Made by a program: the position numbers and the translations under genes. This document shows, in pieces, positions 18,642 through 28,061 of a stretch of 64,000 nucleotides of DNA. Below the pieces are notes generated by a model. It was not told where the DNA came from and did not search any database. It saw only the letters and a program-made list of their open reading frames with translations. Position 1 is the stretch's first letter. Each line of letters starts with the position of its first letter. This stretch comes from CAVOOW01 sp963697675 (GTDB lineage: Bacteria > Actinomycetota > Actinomycetes > JACCUZ01), in the NCBI GenBank assembly GCA_963697675.1, contig CAVOOW010000006.1, positions 1,054,001 to 1,118,000 on the forward strand, read 5' to 3'.

Positions 18642-19875
18642 TCAGCGGCGCGGTAGGGACTGCGTGGCCCGCTTGGCGCGGGTGCGACGAAGGTCGATCA
18701 CCTGTGCCGTCGCCGGGTGCATGTCCTCGGCCACGTCGAAGGAGATGCGCTCGGCCGGCACCCCGATCTCGCGCAGCCGGGACAGGGTCGCGCGCGTCAT
18801 GTCGGGCGAGCCGCACAGGAAGACGTCGTGGTCCTTCCAGCTGCCGTGCCGTGCGACCACGTCGGACAGGTTGCCGTGCTCGCCGATGAACATCGGGTCG
18901 TCGGACACGCACGGGACGATCGTCAGCCAGCGGTTCAGCGCAGCGATGCGGTGCAGCGCGGGCATGTCGTAGAGGTCGTCCGCGCGGCGGACGCCGAAGA
19001 ACAGCGTGACCCTGCGCGCGGTGTTCCAGCGCGTCATCTCGCCGATGATCGCCTTGAGCGGGGCGAGGCCCGTGCCGCCGGCGATGCACAGAACGTCGCG
19101 CAGGCGACTCCTTGTCGATCCCCATCTCGCCCATCGGCGCGCCCAGCTTGAGCTGGTCACCGACTGCGGCACTCCAGACGAGCGGACCGCTCACGAAACC
19201 AGCGCCCACCGTACGCACGTGGAACTCGAGGAGACCATCGGGGCTCTCCGCGGTGGCCATCGAGTAGTGGCGCCACGACCTCGGCCGATAGGGCGTCTCG
19301 ATGCTCGCGAACTGACCGGCCCGGAAGGCATACGGCCGGTCCGGACGCAGGGTGATCACCGCGATGTCCTCGGCGCGCCGCTCGTGAGCCACGATCTCGG
19401 CCCGCCACCAGGCGGGTTCCGTCACCGCCGCCTCGTTGGCACCGTCGATCATCGTCTTCGCGATGTAGGCGTAGGCGCGCACCCAGGCCTGCTCGAGCTC
19501 AGGCACCCAGACGTCCTCGCTGTAGCGCTCGAGCGCCGTGATCAGCGCACGGCCGAACACGTCGTAGTCCGCCGCCCGTACGCCGTACTTGCGGTGGTCA
19601 CGTCCGAGCTGCGCAAGCATGGGTACGAACGACTCGCCCGCCCCGAGATTGCGCACGGCAGCCATCAACGCCCGGAACAACCGGTCGCGCTGAGCGTCCA
19701 TCGCGGCCGGGAACAGCGAACGCAGCTCCGGACTCTCGAGGAAGAGCGTGGCGTAGAAGTAGTTGATGACCCGGTCGGACCGGTCTTCGATCAGCCGGAG
19801 GTTCTCCTCGAGAAGAGCAGCGTCCTCAGCGGCCGGCAGCGCGATGGGCTGGTCCTCGTTCTCCGACCGATCCAT
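18642..19875 (-). CDS. Flavohemoglobin-like globin/FAD/NAD(P) reductase (frameshifted near 19103)
   Basis: The globin domain (about 20-155) has a B10-type tyrosine in VINYFYATLF and the proximal histidine in LGRDHRKYGV. The FAD domain contains the RHYSMAT flavin motif. The NAD domain contains CIAGGTGLAPLKAI and FLCGSPDM. Such proteins oxidise nitric oxide to nitrate with NAD(P)H and O2, or act as oxygen-linked reductases. One extra C near 19103 (GAGTCGCCTGCGC) splits the gene just before the NAD domain; joined it is about 410 residues. ATG 19875 begins a 20-residue acidic leader. The divergent intergenic region has TCCGATTCGGA at 20055-20065, a possible but unproven operator. Confidence 0.88.
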
Positions 19876-20144
19876 GCCGCCGCCCACGTCCTTTCGTCGC
19901 CAAGATCCCGGTCGTTGCGCACGTTTCAAAGGCCCCACTCTGCCCCACGCGGTGCACAGTGTTCCGGGTGACCCGTGGTGATCGCCAGCCCCATCCGTCA
20001 ACCAGATCACTAGACGAGCGGAGGAGAGACCAACCTAACGCGTTGTCCGATTTGTCCGATTCGGATATCACCGTCTGGACGCCTCGTCCCACGGCCGGCG
20101 CGCCAGCGGGGCGAGCCGTTCAGCCACACATTCCAGGTGCCGAT

Positions 20145-21125
20145 ATGTGTTCCATGAGATCACGGATGATCGCCGCTGCCGCCACCCTGCTCGTCATCGG
20201 CCCGGTTGCGCTCGTCTCGTCGCCCGCAGACGGCGCCACCCGCCATCTGCCGCACACCAACTGCCCTGTGTTCCCCGCCAACAACTTCTGGCACGCCGAC
20301 GTCAGCAAGCTGCCGGTCAACGCGCGCAGCGACCAGTGGCTCTCCCACATGTCGCCCGGCACCCGGCTGCACCCGGACTTCGGACCCTCCTACGGAGACG
20401 GGCCGGTCGACTACGGCATCCCCATCACAGTGGTCGGCGGGAAGCACAACAAGGTCCACGTCCACTTCAGCTATGCCAGCGAGAGCGACACCCGGCGCTA
20501 CCCACTCGGTGGCGACACCAAGATCGAAGGTGGTCGCTCGTCCGACGGCGACCGGCACGCCATCGTGGTGAACAAGAAGTCCTGCCGGCTGTACGAGACA
20601 TTCGCCACACGTCAGACCAGCGACGGGAAGTGGCACGCCGGTTCCGGTGCGAGCTGGAAGCTGACCAAGAACAAGCTGCGCCCACAGGGCTGGACGTCCG
20701 CCGACGCAGCCGGGCTCCCGATCCTGCCCGGCCTGCTGCGCTTCGGTGAGGTGCGCAAGGGCAACGTCGACCACGCGATCCGCTTCACGACCGACGTCAC
20801 CGACCGGCGTCACGTCTGGCCGGCCCGCCACGACGCGGGATCGGTCAGCAACCAGGCCTACCCGCCGATGGGTGCACGCTTCCGGCTCAAGGCGTCGTTC
20901 CCCATCGCGTCCTACCGGGCCGACACCCAGACGGTGCTGCGCGCGATGAAGCGCTACGGGCTCGTGCTGGCCGACAACGGTTCACCCTGGTTCTTCCAGG
21001 GCGCCCGGGACAGCCGCTGGACGAGCGGGTTGCTCGACCAGCTCAAGAGCATTCCCGCGTCGGCATTCGTTGCCGTCGACACCTCCTCGCTGAAGGTCTC
21101 GGGCAGCAGCGCCGCCGCCCAGTAG
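20145..21125 (+). CDS. Secreted protein of unknown function
   Basis: 326 residues from ATG 20145, with AGGTG about 6 nt upstream; ATG 20154 is an alternative. The N-terminus is a Sec signal peptide (MRSRMIAAAATLLVIGPVAL, then a cleavage-type DGA). The mature part begins NCPVFPANNFWHADVSKLPV and includes YGIPITVV, DGDRHAIVVNKKSCRLYE, GWTSADAAGLPILPGL and WPARHDAGS. I recall this combination from secreted actinobacterial proteins of undefined function, sometimes near glycosyl hydrolases. Two cysteines could pair. Nothing indicates a catalytic mechanism. Confidence 0.8.
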   Translation: MCSMRSRMIAAAATLLVIGPVALVSSPADGATRHLPHTNCPVFPANNFWHADVSKLPVNARSDQWLSHMSPGTRLHPDFGPSYGDGPVDYGIPITVVGGKHNKVHVHFSYASESDTRRYPLGGDTKIEGGRSSDGDRHAIVVNKKSCRLYETFATRQTSDGKWHAGSGASWKLTKNKLRPQGWTSADAAGLPILPGLLRFGEVRKGNVDHAIRFTTDVTDRRHVWPARHDAGSVSNQAYPPMGARFRLKASFPIASYRADTQTVLRAMKRYGLVLADNGSPWFFQGARDSRWTSGLLDQLKSIPASAFVAVDTSSLKVSGSSAAAQ

Positions 21126-21170
21126 GCGCCACCGACGCAACGACACTCTCTGGAGGTCAGAGCCCCCAGA

Positions 21171-21361
21171 GAGCGACCTTCGTCCGCGACACTCCCGGCG
21201 TGTCCGAAGGTCGCCCGTCGATGGGGAGCGCCGCCGGAGAGCGACCTTCGTCCGCGACACTCCCGGCGTGTCGTCACCGAAGGTCGCTCGTCGATGGGGA
21301 GCGCCGCCGGAAAGCGACCTTCGTCCGCGACACTCCCGGCGTGTCGTCGCAAAGGTCGCTC
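21171..21361. repeat. Palindromic repeat, family C, three tandem copies
   Basis: Each copy is GAGCGACCTTCG, then GACACTCCCGGCGTGTC, then CGAAGGTCGCTC, a 50-nt palindrome. Copies start at 21171, 21239 and 21313, joined by GTCGATGGGGAGCGCCGCCG. They fill the gap between two convergent genes. A fourth copy is at 27553-27603. Confidence 0.85.
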
Positions 21362-21422
21362 GTCGAGGGGTGGGCTGGGTATCCGCGTCGATTGGATACG
21401 TACGTGGCCACACGGGAGCCGA

Positions 21423-23525
21423 TCAGCTATCCGATGATGCGAACTCCGCGAGAAGCCGGCCGGTCAGCGCGTCAAGGGTCCGTACCGCGTCGTCAGCCTC
21501 GGCACCCACGGGTGCGCGCGCGCCGTACGACGTCCGCTCGACAACCGCCAGCGCACCCGCCGCCGCTCGCATCGCCGGTCGTTGGGCCAGCTCGCTGACG
21601 CTCTCCGCGGGCGCTCTGGGAGCGCCGGTGTCGTCGAGCGCGCGTTGCAGCCGGTCGAACGCCGCCAGCACGGGCGGCAGCGGACGGCGTGCGACCCGCC
21701 GAAGTCCCCATCCGTCCCCCGCCCGGCGCGCCCGCCGCCGAAGCCACCACACCAGCAGCGTGACCAGCACGGCTACGGCCAGGACGGCTCCCGCGATCAG
21801 CGACCGCGCAACCGGATCGTGCAGCCAGGAGGACACCCGGTCGCGCAGGCTCGGGGCCGCGCGCACGGCGCCGGCGGTGGGGTCCGACGCGGCCCACCCG
21901 ATGCCCGGGTACCAGACCTCGACCCAGGCGTGCGCGTCCGTGCCGCGCAGGGTGCGCTGGTCGCCCGACGGTTCCCCACCCGCGAAGCCGGTCGCCAGCC
22001 GGGCGGGCACCCCGACGGATCGCAGCAGCACCACCTCGGCGGCCGCGAACTGCTCGCAGAAGCCGGTCTGCGCCACGAACAGGAAGTGGTCGACGGCGTC
22101 CGCACCCGGCGGCGGGACGGGCGAGTCGAGGCGGTAGGTCTCGTGCGTCCGCAGATAGGTCTCGACCGCTCGCGTGGCGGCTTCACGATCGGTGGCTCCC
22201 CGCGTGATGCGCCGGGCGAGCAGCCTGGTGCGCTCCGACACCGTGCCGGGCAGCTCCAGCGCGTGCCCCGGCACACCCTGACCGGCGGCCATGGCGACCG
22301 GCGTCCCGGCGAGCTGGGTGCGCGGCAGGTCGGTGGCCAGCGAGCTGACCGTGTAGTCCTGGCCCGGCGCCGGCGAGACGAAGAACCCGCCGGACAGGTG
22401 CAGGACCGGGCCCGACACGTCGACAGCGGTCGGCTGGCCGGGCGCGAGCAGCACTCCGGTGAACCCGGACCGCGGATGTACGACATCGCGCCGCGACACG
22501 CCCGTGCCACGCGTCAGATCCGTGGTCGGCAGCTCGAAGTGCGGACCCCCGGTCAATGCCCTGCCGTAGGAGCTGTCGGACGAGGCCCGCCAGCTGACGC
22601 CGTCGTAGTAGTCGAGCACAGCGCCCCGCCACAGCGAGGGGCTGCCGATCGGCACGTCGGCCACCTCGGTGTTCGGCAGGTCTCCCCGCGTCCTCATGTC
22701 CAGCGACCCCGACGTGTAGGTGCTCGCGCTGCGCGCCGAAGCGCCCGAGTTCGATGTCGGGGCACCGCCTCCCGCGGCTCCACGGAGCTGGTCCGGTCGG
22801 ACACCCGGCGGGTGCGGCAGCAGGAGCACCAGCAGTACGGCGACCAGTCCGGAGACCGCCGAGAACCAGCCGACCCGCACCCAGCCAACGCTCAGCGCGG
22901 ACGTGCCCGGCGACCCGGACCGCCCGAGCATTGCCGGCGTCGCGACGCTGTCCGCCTTGCACTGGTCGCGAGCCGCGTGGTCGAAGGCCAGCGCCGTCAC
23001 GATCGCCGGCCAGCCGATCAGCAACGCGACGACCGCCAGCCAACCCGGGTCGTTGCCCAGGGCCAGCACGAACATGCCGGCGGCGATCGCCAGAGCGACG
23101 CGCAGGTCGCGCAGCTTGTCGGTGACGAACAGCTGCGCGAGCAGCACCGAGATCAGCAGCCGGCCGAGGAAGCCGCCGAACGTGACCGCCAGGTCCACGA
23201 TGTCGGCCGGCTGGACGCGGACGAGGTTCGACAGGAACAGGGTGAGCGTGATCGCCAGCAGGGCGAACGAGAGCAGCCGGCGCACGGTTGTCCCGCTCGG
23301 GGACGGCCAGATGACCGGTGCCCATGCCGCGGCGGCGACCAGCAGGACGCACACCACCGCGAACAGGGCGGCAAACGGAGAGGTGATCAGCCCGGTCGAG
23401 AACAGGGCGAGCACTCCGCACACGCCCGCAGTCAGGACACCGACGCGCGCGCCGAGCGGCGGGAGCGGTTCGGGCGCGACCGGCGCGGGCTCCCCGGTTC
23501 GAAACGGGTTTTTCGGGGCCGTCAT
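21423..23525 (-). CDS. TgpA-type membrane transglutaminase-like protein
   Basis: 700 residues from ATG 23525, whose ATGA overlaps the DUF58 stop. Six or so N-terminal membrane helices (about 25-260) precede an extracytoplasmic transglutaminase-like domain. The catalytic triad is visible: cysteine in TGFCEQFA, histidine in TDAHAWVEVWY, aspartate in WAASDPT. One more helix (SLIAGAVLAVAVLVTLLVWW) and a cytoplasmic DUF4129-like C-terminus follow. It belongs to the widespread moxR-DUF58-tgpA operon, proposed to remodel cell-surface or membrane-protein complexes; the substrate is not known. Confidence 0.92.
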   Translation of the reverse strand: MTAPKNPFRTGEPAPVAPEPLPPLGARVGVLTAGVCGVLALFSTGLITSPFAALFAVVCVLLVAAAAWAPVIWPSPSGTTVRRLLSFALLAITLTLFLSNLVRVQPADIVDLAVTFGGFLGRLLISVLLAQLFVTDKLRDLRVALAIAAGMFVLALGNDPGWLAVVALLIGWPAIVTALAFDHAARDQCKADSVATPAMLGRSGSPGTSALSVGWVRVGWFSAVSGLVAVLLVLLLPHPPGVRPDQLRGAAGGGAPTSNSGASARSASTYTSGSLDMRTRGDLPNTEVADVPIGSPSLWRGAVLDYYDGVSWRASSDSSYGRALTGGPHFELPTTDLTRGTGVSRRDVVHPRSGFTGVLLAPGQPTAVDVSGPVLHLSGGFFVSPAPGQDYTVSSLATDLPRTQLAGTPVAMAAGQGVPGHALELPGTVSERTRLLARRITRGATDREAATRAVETYLRTHETYRLDSPVPPPGADAVDHFLFVAQTGFCEQFAAAEVVLLRSVGVPARLATGFAGGEPSGDQRTLRGTDAHAWVEVWYPGIGWAASDPTAGAVRAAPSLRDRVSSWLHDPVARSLIAGAVLAVAVLVTLLVWWLRRRARRAGDGWGLRRVARRPLPPVLAAFDRLQRALDDTGAPRAPAESVSELAQRPAMRAAAGALAVVERTSYGARAPVGAEADDAVRTLDALTGRLLAEFASSDS

Positions 23526-24580
23526 CGTGCCGGTACTTCCAGGCGCGCCACCGCGAGGCCCGCAGCGGCGCCCCGCGCGTACAACTCGTCCCACCACACC
23601 ACCCGCACCTGGGCGGACGCGAGAACTGTCAGCTGGCGTGTTTTCGGGTCGCCGGAACCCGCGGCAACCAGCGCGGTCGGCCACGGCAGGGCTACGTCGC
23701 CGAGCTCGGCCCACCAGTCGAGCAGGGAGACCACGGAGCGGCCGTGGACTGCTGGCCCGGGCCCGCCGTTCCAGGCCCGCACCGTCACCTGCCGGCCCTC
23801 GAGCTGCGCGGCCCGGCAGGTGGCCGCGGCGAGCGCGACGACCTCCTCCCAGTCGGGTGCCTCCGACGGCCCCACGACGGCGAGAGACAGGGCCGTCGAC
23901 GCGCCGAGACCGCGTTCGGCCACGATCAGCCGCCCGCGTCGAGCGGTGCTGCGCCAATGCACGCGCCGGGGGTCGTCACCGTGCTGCCACTCGCGGACGC
24001 CGGCGATGTCGAGGCCGGGGCCGGGGACGGGGTCGATGGCGTCGTCGATGCCCAGCTGGTGCGAGACCGAGCGATCGGGGGCGACGACGGCGGGATGCAC
24101 GACGAACGGCTGGCGGTACGACGTCGCGCGACTGACCGCGAGGAGGCCAAGCGGAGCACTCGACTCGAGCCGGATCAGGCAGCCCGGCGCGACGCCTCGC
24201 TGCAAGGCGGTCCGCGTGATGTCCACCTCGGCGCTGCCACCGGGCGGCAGGCCGACGACGTAGACGCTGTGGTCGGCAAGTCCGCGCAACGCATGCGTCA
24301 GGCGCAGCGGCGGAGCGCTCGATGCGCCGCTGTTGTGGACACGCAGCCGGTGGGTGACGGGCTCGCCGACGGCGACACGAACCGGACCGGTCATGGACAC
24401 GGTCACGTCGTCGAGCCGTGGGCGGATCAGCACGGCGGCGACGACGACCCCGACGCCTGCGCCGGCGAGCAGCAGCAGCCAGGTGCTGCCGGTCAGCACG
24501 GCAAGGGCACCGAGCGCAGCAGCGATGACCACCGGGCCGGCGATGGCGGCGGTCAGGTGGCGCTCGGTGCCGGTCGTCAC
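23522..24580 (-). CDS. DUF58 domain-containing protein
   Basis: 352 residues from GTG 24580, which overlaps the MoxR TGA (GTGA). Two helices near the N-terminus (AAIAGPVVIAAALGALAVL, STWLLLLAGAG) are followed by a DUF58/vWA-like region with the conserved GVREWQHGDDPRRVHWRSTA motif around residue 215 and RRGRLIVAE. It is the middle gene of the moxR-DUF58-tgpA operon, where it probably carries the vWA-type partner surface for the MoxR ATPase. Confidence 0.92.
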   Translation of the reverse strand: MTTGTERHLTAAIAGPVVIAAALGALAVLTGSTWLLLLAGAGVGVVVAAVLIRPRLDDVTVSMTGPVRVAVGEPVTHRLRVHNSGASSAPPLRLTHALRGLADHSVYVVGLPPGGSAEVDITRTALQRGVAPGCLIRLESSAPLGLLAVSRATSYRQPFVVHPAVVAPDRSVSHQLGIDDAIDPVPGPGLDIAGVREWQHGDDPRRVHWRSTARRGRLIVAERGLGASTALSLAVVGPSEAPDWEEVVALAAATCRAAQLEGRQVTVRAWNGGPGPAVHGRSVVSLLDWWAELGDVALPWPTALVAAGSGDPKTRQLTVLASAQVRVVWWDELYARGAAAGLAVARLEVPAR

Positions 24581-25644
24581 GTGCCGACGGGGACGGGGAT
24601 CCGTGCGAGGAGCTCGGCGACGACGAGCTCGGCGACCCCGCGGCCGCCCGCACCGTGCAGCACGAGCCGGTGCGCGAGTGTCGGGCCGGCCAGCGTCTTG
24701 ACGTCGTCGGGCAGCACGAAGTCGCGACCGGCGAGCACGGCCCGCGCCTGGGCGCAGCGGACGAGGGCGAGGGCCGCTCGCGGGCTGGCGCCGAGGGCTA
24801 CGCGCGGGTCCTCGCGAGTGGCGCGGACGAGGGCCAGGGCGTGCGCGAGGACGTGGTCGGAGACGTGGATGGCCCGGGTGTGTGCACGCATCTCGACCAG
24901 CTGCTCGGCGGTGACCACGGGGTGCAGGAAGTCGACCGTCGGGCCGGCGAGCTGTTCCCGGATGACCTGGTGCTCGGCGGCCGCGTCGAGGGCGCCGAGG
25001 GTCAGCGCCACGGCGAACCGGTCGACCTGGCCCTCGGGCAGCGGGAAGGTGCCGTACTGCTCCGAGGGGTTCTGCGTGGCGACGACGAAGAACGGGTCGG
25101 GCAGCGGGTGGCGGCGCCCGTCGACGGTGACCGCCGATTCCTCCATCGCCTCCAGGAACGCCGACTGGGTGCGGGGCGCGAGCCGGTTGAGCTCGTCGAC
25201 GAGCACCACGTTGGCGAAGATCGGCCCGGACACGAACCGGAAGGATCGGTCGTCGCTGTCCCACACCCCGGAGCCCGTGATGTCGGCCGGCAGGAGGTCG
25301 GCGGTGCCCTGCACGCGGTGGAAGGAGCCGCCGAGGCTGCGCGCGAAGGCCCGGGCGAGGGTCGTCTTCCCGCTGCCGGGAACGTCCTCGATGAGTACGT
25401 GGCCGCCGGAGAGCAGCGCGCACGCGACCAGCTGTACAGCGGTGTCGCGGCCGCGGACCACGCGCCGGACGTTGTCGACGACGCCTCTCGCCAGACGGGA
25501 GGTCGTGCCCGGCACGCCTTCGGTTGCGGCGCTGTCGGAGCGGTCGCCGTTGAGCCGGGCACCGTCAGGGACGGCTCCGGCGGGGCGGTCGGCAGCGGGC
25601 CAGGCGCCGTCGGAGCGCACGGCGGCAGGCGGGCTCGCGGTCAA
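24577..25644 (-). CDS. moxR: MoxR family AAA+ ATPase
   Basis: 355 residues. TTG 25644 is the likely start because GAAAGGA lies about 7 nt upstream. The first 45 residues are a low-complexity lead (Ala/Asp/Pro). The AAA_3 core has Walker A EDVPGSGKTTLAR, Walker B NVVLVDELNR, sensor 1 VVATQNPSEQYGTFPLPEGQVDRF, and the lid segment DDVKTLAGPTLAHR. MoxR ATPases act as chaperones on vWA-domain partners. First gene of the operon with DUF58 and tgpA. Confidence 0.95.
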   Translation of the reverse strand: MTASPPAAVRSDGAWPAADRPAGAVPDGARLNGDRSDSAATEGVPGTTSRLARGVVDNVRRVVRGRDTAVQLVACALLSGGHVLIEDVPGSGKTTLARAFARSLGGSFHRVQGTADLLPADITGSGVWDSDDRSFRFVSGPIFANVVLVDELNRLAPRTQSAFLEAMEESAVTVDGRRHPLPDPFFVVATQNPSEQYGTFPLPEGQVDRFAVALTLGALDAAAEHQVIREQLAGPTVDFLHPVVTAEQLVEMRAHTRAIHVSDHVLAHALALVRATREDPRVALGASPRAALALVRCAQARAVLAGRDFVLPDDVKTLAGPTLAHRLVLHGAGGRGVAELVVAELLARIPVPVGT

Positions 25645-25773
25645 GACCGGTCCTTTCGGCGAAGACGTGTCCTTGATCCATCGGACTGCGAGGTCCCTGC
25701 CTTGATCGGCCCAACCATGGCGATCGGCAACGCCTGGCTGAGCCAGGTCTTGGACCGATCTGCGATCGTCGAG

Positions 25774-25820
25774 GCATGCGCGATTCGCTGTGGCCAGGAC
25801 CCCAGTGAATCGCGCATGCC
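25774..25820. repeat. Palindromic repeat, family D, copy 2
   Basis: GGCATGCGCGATTC and GAATCGCGCATGCC pair exactly around a loop including CCAGGACCCCAG. It lies in the gap between the moxR start and the glycosylase stop, a tandem rather than convergent setting. Confidence 0.75.
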
Positions 25821-25870
25821 CGAATCCGGTGCGCTTGTGTCCATGGGTCAGCGGGACGCCACGCTGCGAG

Positions 25871-26666
25871 TCAGCGGGATTGGCAGTGAGGGCACCAGAA
25901 CAGGTTGCGGCCGGCCATCAGCTCGGTGGCCACCGGAGTCCCGCACACGCGACAGGCCAGCCCCGTCCGCCGGTAGACGTAGTGGGCGTCCTCGGCGCGC
26001 ACGGGGCTGCTCCGGCGACGGTCGGCCGGCCGGGTCGTGACGATGCGGCCCGAGCGCAGGCCGGCCTTCATCAGGGTGACGAGGTCGCGCCACAGCGCCA
26101 GCCACTCCTCGCGCGACACGTCGCGGCCGGGCCGATGCGGGTCGATGCGCGCCCGGTAGAGGATCTCCGCGCGGTAGACGTTGCCGACGCCCGCGAGCAC
26201 GGTCTGGTCCATCAGCAGGATGCCGATCGCGCACGCGGCTGCGGGAGATGCGCCGCCAGGCGAGGCCCTCCTTCGCGTCGCGGCGCAACGGATCCGGACC
26301 CAGCCGCGCCAGCAGCCGGCTCCAGTCGTCGGGCGTCCATACGTCCACCTCGATCGCGCCGCGCAGGTCGGCGTACGACTCGTCGGCCACCAGCCGCACC
26401 CGCACGGCCCCCACCGGGTCCGGCGCCGGAGTCGACCCGAACTGCCACTTGCCGATCAGGCCGAGGTGCACGTGGAGCAGTCGCTCGCCGGCGAAGATCA
26501 GGCTCAGGTGCTTCCCGTACGCCTCGCTGCCCTCGAGCCGCAGCCCGTCGAGCAACGCGGCGCCCTCGACGAACCGGCCCTGCGGGCTGGTGACGGCCAC
26601 GTGGCGACCGGCGAACCGCTGCGCGTGCTCGATCGCGTGCCGGTGCACGGTGTGCCCCTCCGGCAT
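25871..26666 (-). CDS. Fpg/Nei family DNA glycosylase (frameshifted near 26225)
   Basis: A base-excision enzyme that removes oxidised bases and nicks the backbone. The start MPEGHTVHRHA places the catalytic proline at position 2 and glutamate at 3; the H in PEGH is usual for Nei-like rather than Fpg enzymes. It continues through GKHLSLIF (lysine), LGLIGKW, then after the shift MDQTVLAGVGNVYRAEIL (helix-two-turn-helix). It ends in a zinc finger, CRVCGTPV and FWCPHCQ. One extra C in GTGCGCGATC explains the frame change. The joined product is about 265 residues, normal for the family. Confidence 0.9.
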
Positions 26667-26735
26667 GCCAGTCCTCTCGCTCCGACCACCCGTTGACCCC
26701 GCGAATGGTCACTTGCGCATCTCGAGGGCGCCAAG

Positions 26736-27074
26736 TTACCTGCGTACGTCACCACTTGCGTGGTGGACCCCGCTCGCCGGTTGAACGTCGACGAGGGCGC
26801 GCAGCGCGGCGACGTGACCGTCGTACGCGCGGTGTCCGCTTGCCGTCAGCGCCGGGCTGGTGCGCACCCGGGATCCCGCGGTCGCCTTGCGGATCGACAC
26901 GTAGCCCGCCTCCTGCAACACCCGCACGTGCTTGGACACGACGGGGTCGGCGACCCCGAGCGAGTCGCGCACCGTCGCGAAGTCCGCGCTGTCGACCGCG
27001 GCCAGCAGCGCGCAGATCTGCAGGCGGTTCGGCGCATGCACGATCTCGTCGAAGACCGGCCGCGCTCCTCTCAC
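26736..27074 (-). CDS. Winged-helix transcriptional regulator
   Basis: 112 residues from GTG 27074, coupled by GTGA to the upstream membrane-protein gene. A single winged helix-turn-helix (ICALLAAVDSADFATVRDSL, then VSKHVRVLQEAGYVSIRK, then a basic wing SRVRTSP). It has the layout of the PF13601 group: a FDEIVHAPNRLQI start and a C-terminal helix HVAALRALVD. These small regulators usually control their own operon. The ligand is unknown and no cysteine pair suggests metal sensing. Confidence 0.85.
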   Translation of the reverse strand: MRGARPVFDEIVHAPNRLQICALLAAVDSADFATVRDSLGVADPVVSKHVRVLQEAGYVSIRKATAGSRVRTSPALTASGHRAYDGHVAALRALVDVQPASGVHHASGDVRR

Positions 27075-27472
27075 GACTTGTCTCGCAACTCGCGACGCAA
27101 CGCGTCGTCGAAGCGACGGCCCAGCACGACCACCGCGACGAAGGCAACCACTCCCCCGGCGAGGAACGCGCCGGGCACACCGGCTGCGAGTCCGAGCAGA
27201 GCGGCCAGCCCGGCAATGACGTAGAGCGTCCCGATGAGCTGGATCGAGATCCGGCCGGCCGGACCGCGCCGCATGCCGCTGACCCAGACGCCGGTCAGTC
27301 GGCGGAAGGACGAGACCAGAACGCCGCACCCGACCGCGTAGACGAGCAGCGCCGCGATGAACACGGCAAGGTTCCTGAGCTCAGCAATGGCGATCAGGCC
27401 ACCGGCGAGCAGGCCGAGCGTCGGGTGATACCAGACCGGCGTGATGAGCCGGTCGGCGATCTGGCTTTCCAT
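27071..27472 (-). CDS. Small integral membrane protein
   Basis: 133 residues from ATG 27472. Four hydrophobic segments are visible: LGLLAGGLIAIAEL, LAVFIAALLVYAVGCGVLV, LIGTLYVIAGLAALLGL and FLAGGVVAFVAVVVL, with a basic C-terminus. It overlaps the winged-helix regulator start by four bases, so the two form an operon. The family is not recognised; the regulator may control its level. Confidence 0.75.
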   Translation of the reverse strand: MESQIADRLITPVWYHPTLGLLAGGLIAIAELRNLAVFIAALLVYAVGCGVLVSSFRRLTGVWVSGMRRGPAGRISIQLIGTLYVIAGLAALLGLAAGVPGAFLAGGVVAFVAVVVLGRRFDDALRRELRDKS

Positions 27473-27551
27473 GACGGAAACCCTAGTCCGGCGCGGCAAG
27501 TGGGCCTTCCGGTCAGCGCACGGGTCAATGTCCGTCGACGACGGCGTGCGG

Positions 27552-28061
27552 TCAGCGACCTTTGTCCGCGACACTCCCGGCGCGTCGCGGCGGAAGGTCG
27601 CTCGTCGGGTCGGGGTCGTCGATCGGGCGCAGTGCCGCGTCGAGCACGACGACGAAGAACAGCAACAGCGTCACGACATGCACGACGGTGCACCACAGGC
27701 AGATCGCCTCGATGCGGAACAGCTCCGCCCAGACCAGGTAGATGACGAACGCGACGCCGAGGGTGACGCCGGCCAGTCGCAGCCGCGACGGCCACGGGCT
27801 CGCCGTCCGCCACGCGACCGGCAGGCACAGCGCTGTCAGGCCGACGAAGAACAACAGCCCCAGCAACGCCACCGGGACGCCGAGCAGCTCGCTGTAGCTG
27901 CTCGTCGTCACCTTGACGCAGTTGATGGTGGCCGACTCGGGGCAGGCGAGAGTCGTCGACGACGAGTAGTGCTCGACAGTGAGGTACGCAGACACTGCCA
28001 GCCCGACAAGGCAGAGCACCGTCGACGTCAACGGTGCCCAGCTTGTCGACGTACGACTCAC
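27552..28061 (-). CDS. Vitamin K epoxide reductase (VKOR) family protein
   Basis: 169 residues with four to five membrane helices. The conserved periplasmic pair is in CPESATINC (about residues 39-47) and the redox-active CxxC is CLWC in the last helix region. VKOR reoxidises a DsbA-like thioredoxin by passing electrons to menaquinone. It overlaps the upstream DsbA-like gene by GTGA, so the pair is a disulfide-forming module. The last 17 codons (ending RRAGSVADKGR) are encoded by a family C palindrome, which also supplies the stop. Confidence 0.9.
   Translation of the reverse strand: MSRTSTSWAPLTSTVLCLVGLAVSAYLTVEHYSSSTTLACPESATINCVKVTTSSYSELLGVPVALLGLLFFVGLTALCLPVAWRTASPWPSRLRLAGVTLGVAFVIYLVWAELFRIEAICLWCTVVHVVTLLLFFVVVLDAALRPIDDPDPTSDLPPRRAGSVADKGR
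27553..27603. repeat. Palindromic repeat, family C, copy 4
   Basis: CAGCGACCTTTGTCCGCG, then ACTCCCGGCGCGT, then GGAAGGTCGCTC; a diverged copy of the array at 21171-21361. It overlaps the 3' end of the VKOR gene, with the TGA at its left edge. Confidence 0.8.

Noticed and set aside
20055..20065. NsrR- or NO-type operator upstream of the flavohemoglobin
   Set aside because: TCCGATTCGGA is a short palindrome and does not match a site I can name with confidence.
21582..24263. 893-codon open frame on the plus strand
   Set aside because: It is antisense to the TgpA and DUF58 genes, which have clear catalytic motifs and coupled starts; the plus-strand product is low-complexity Arg/Gly-rich.
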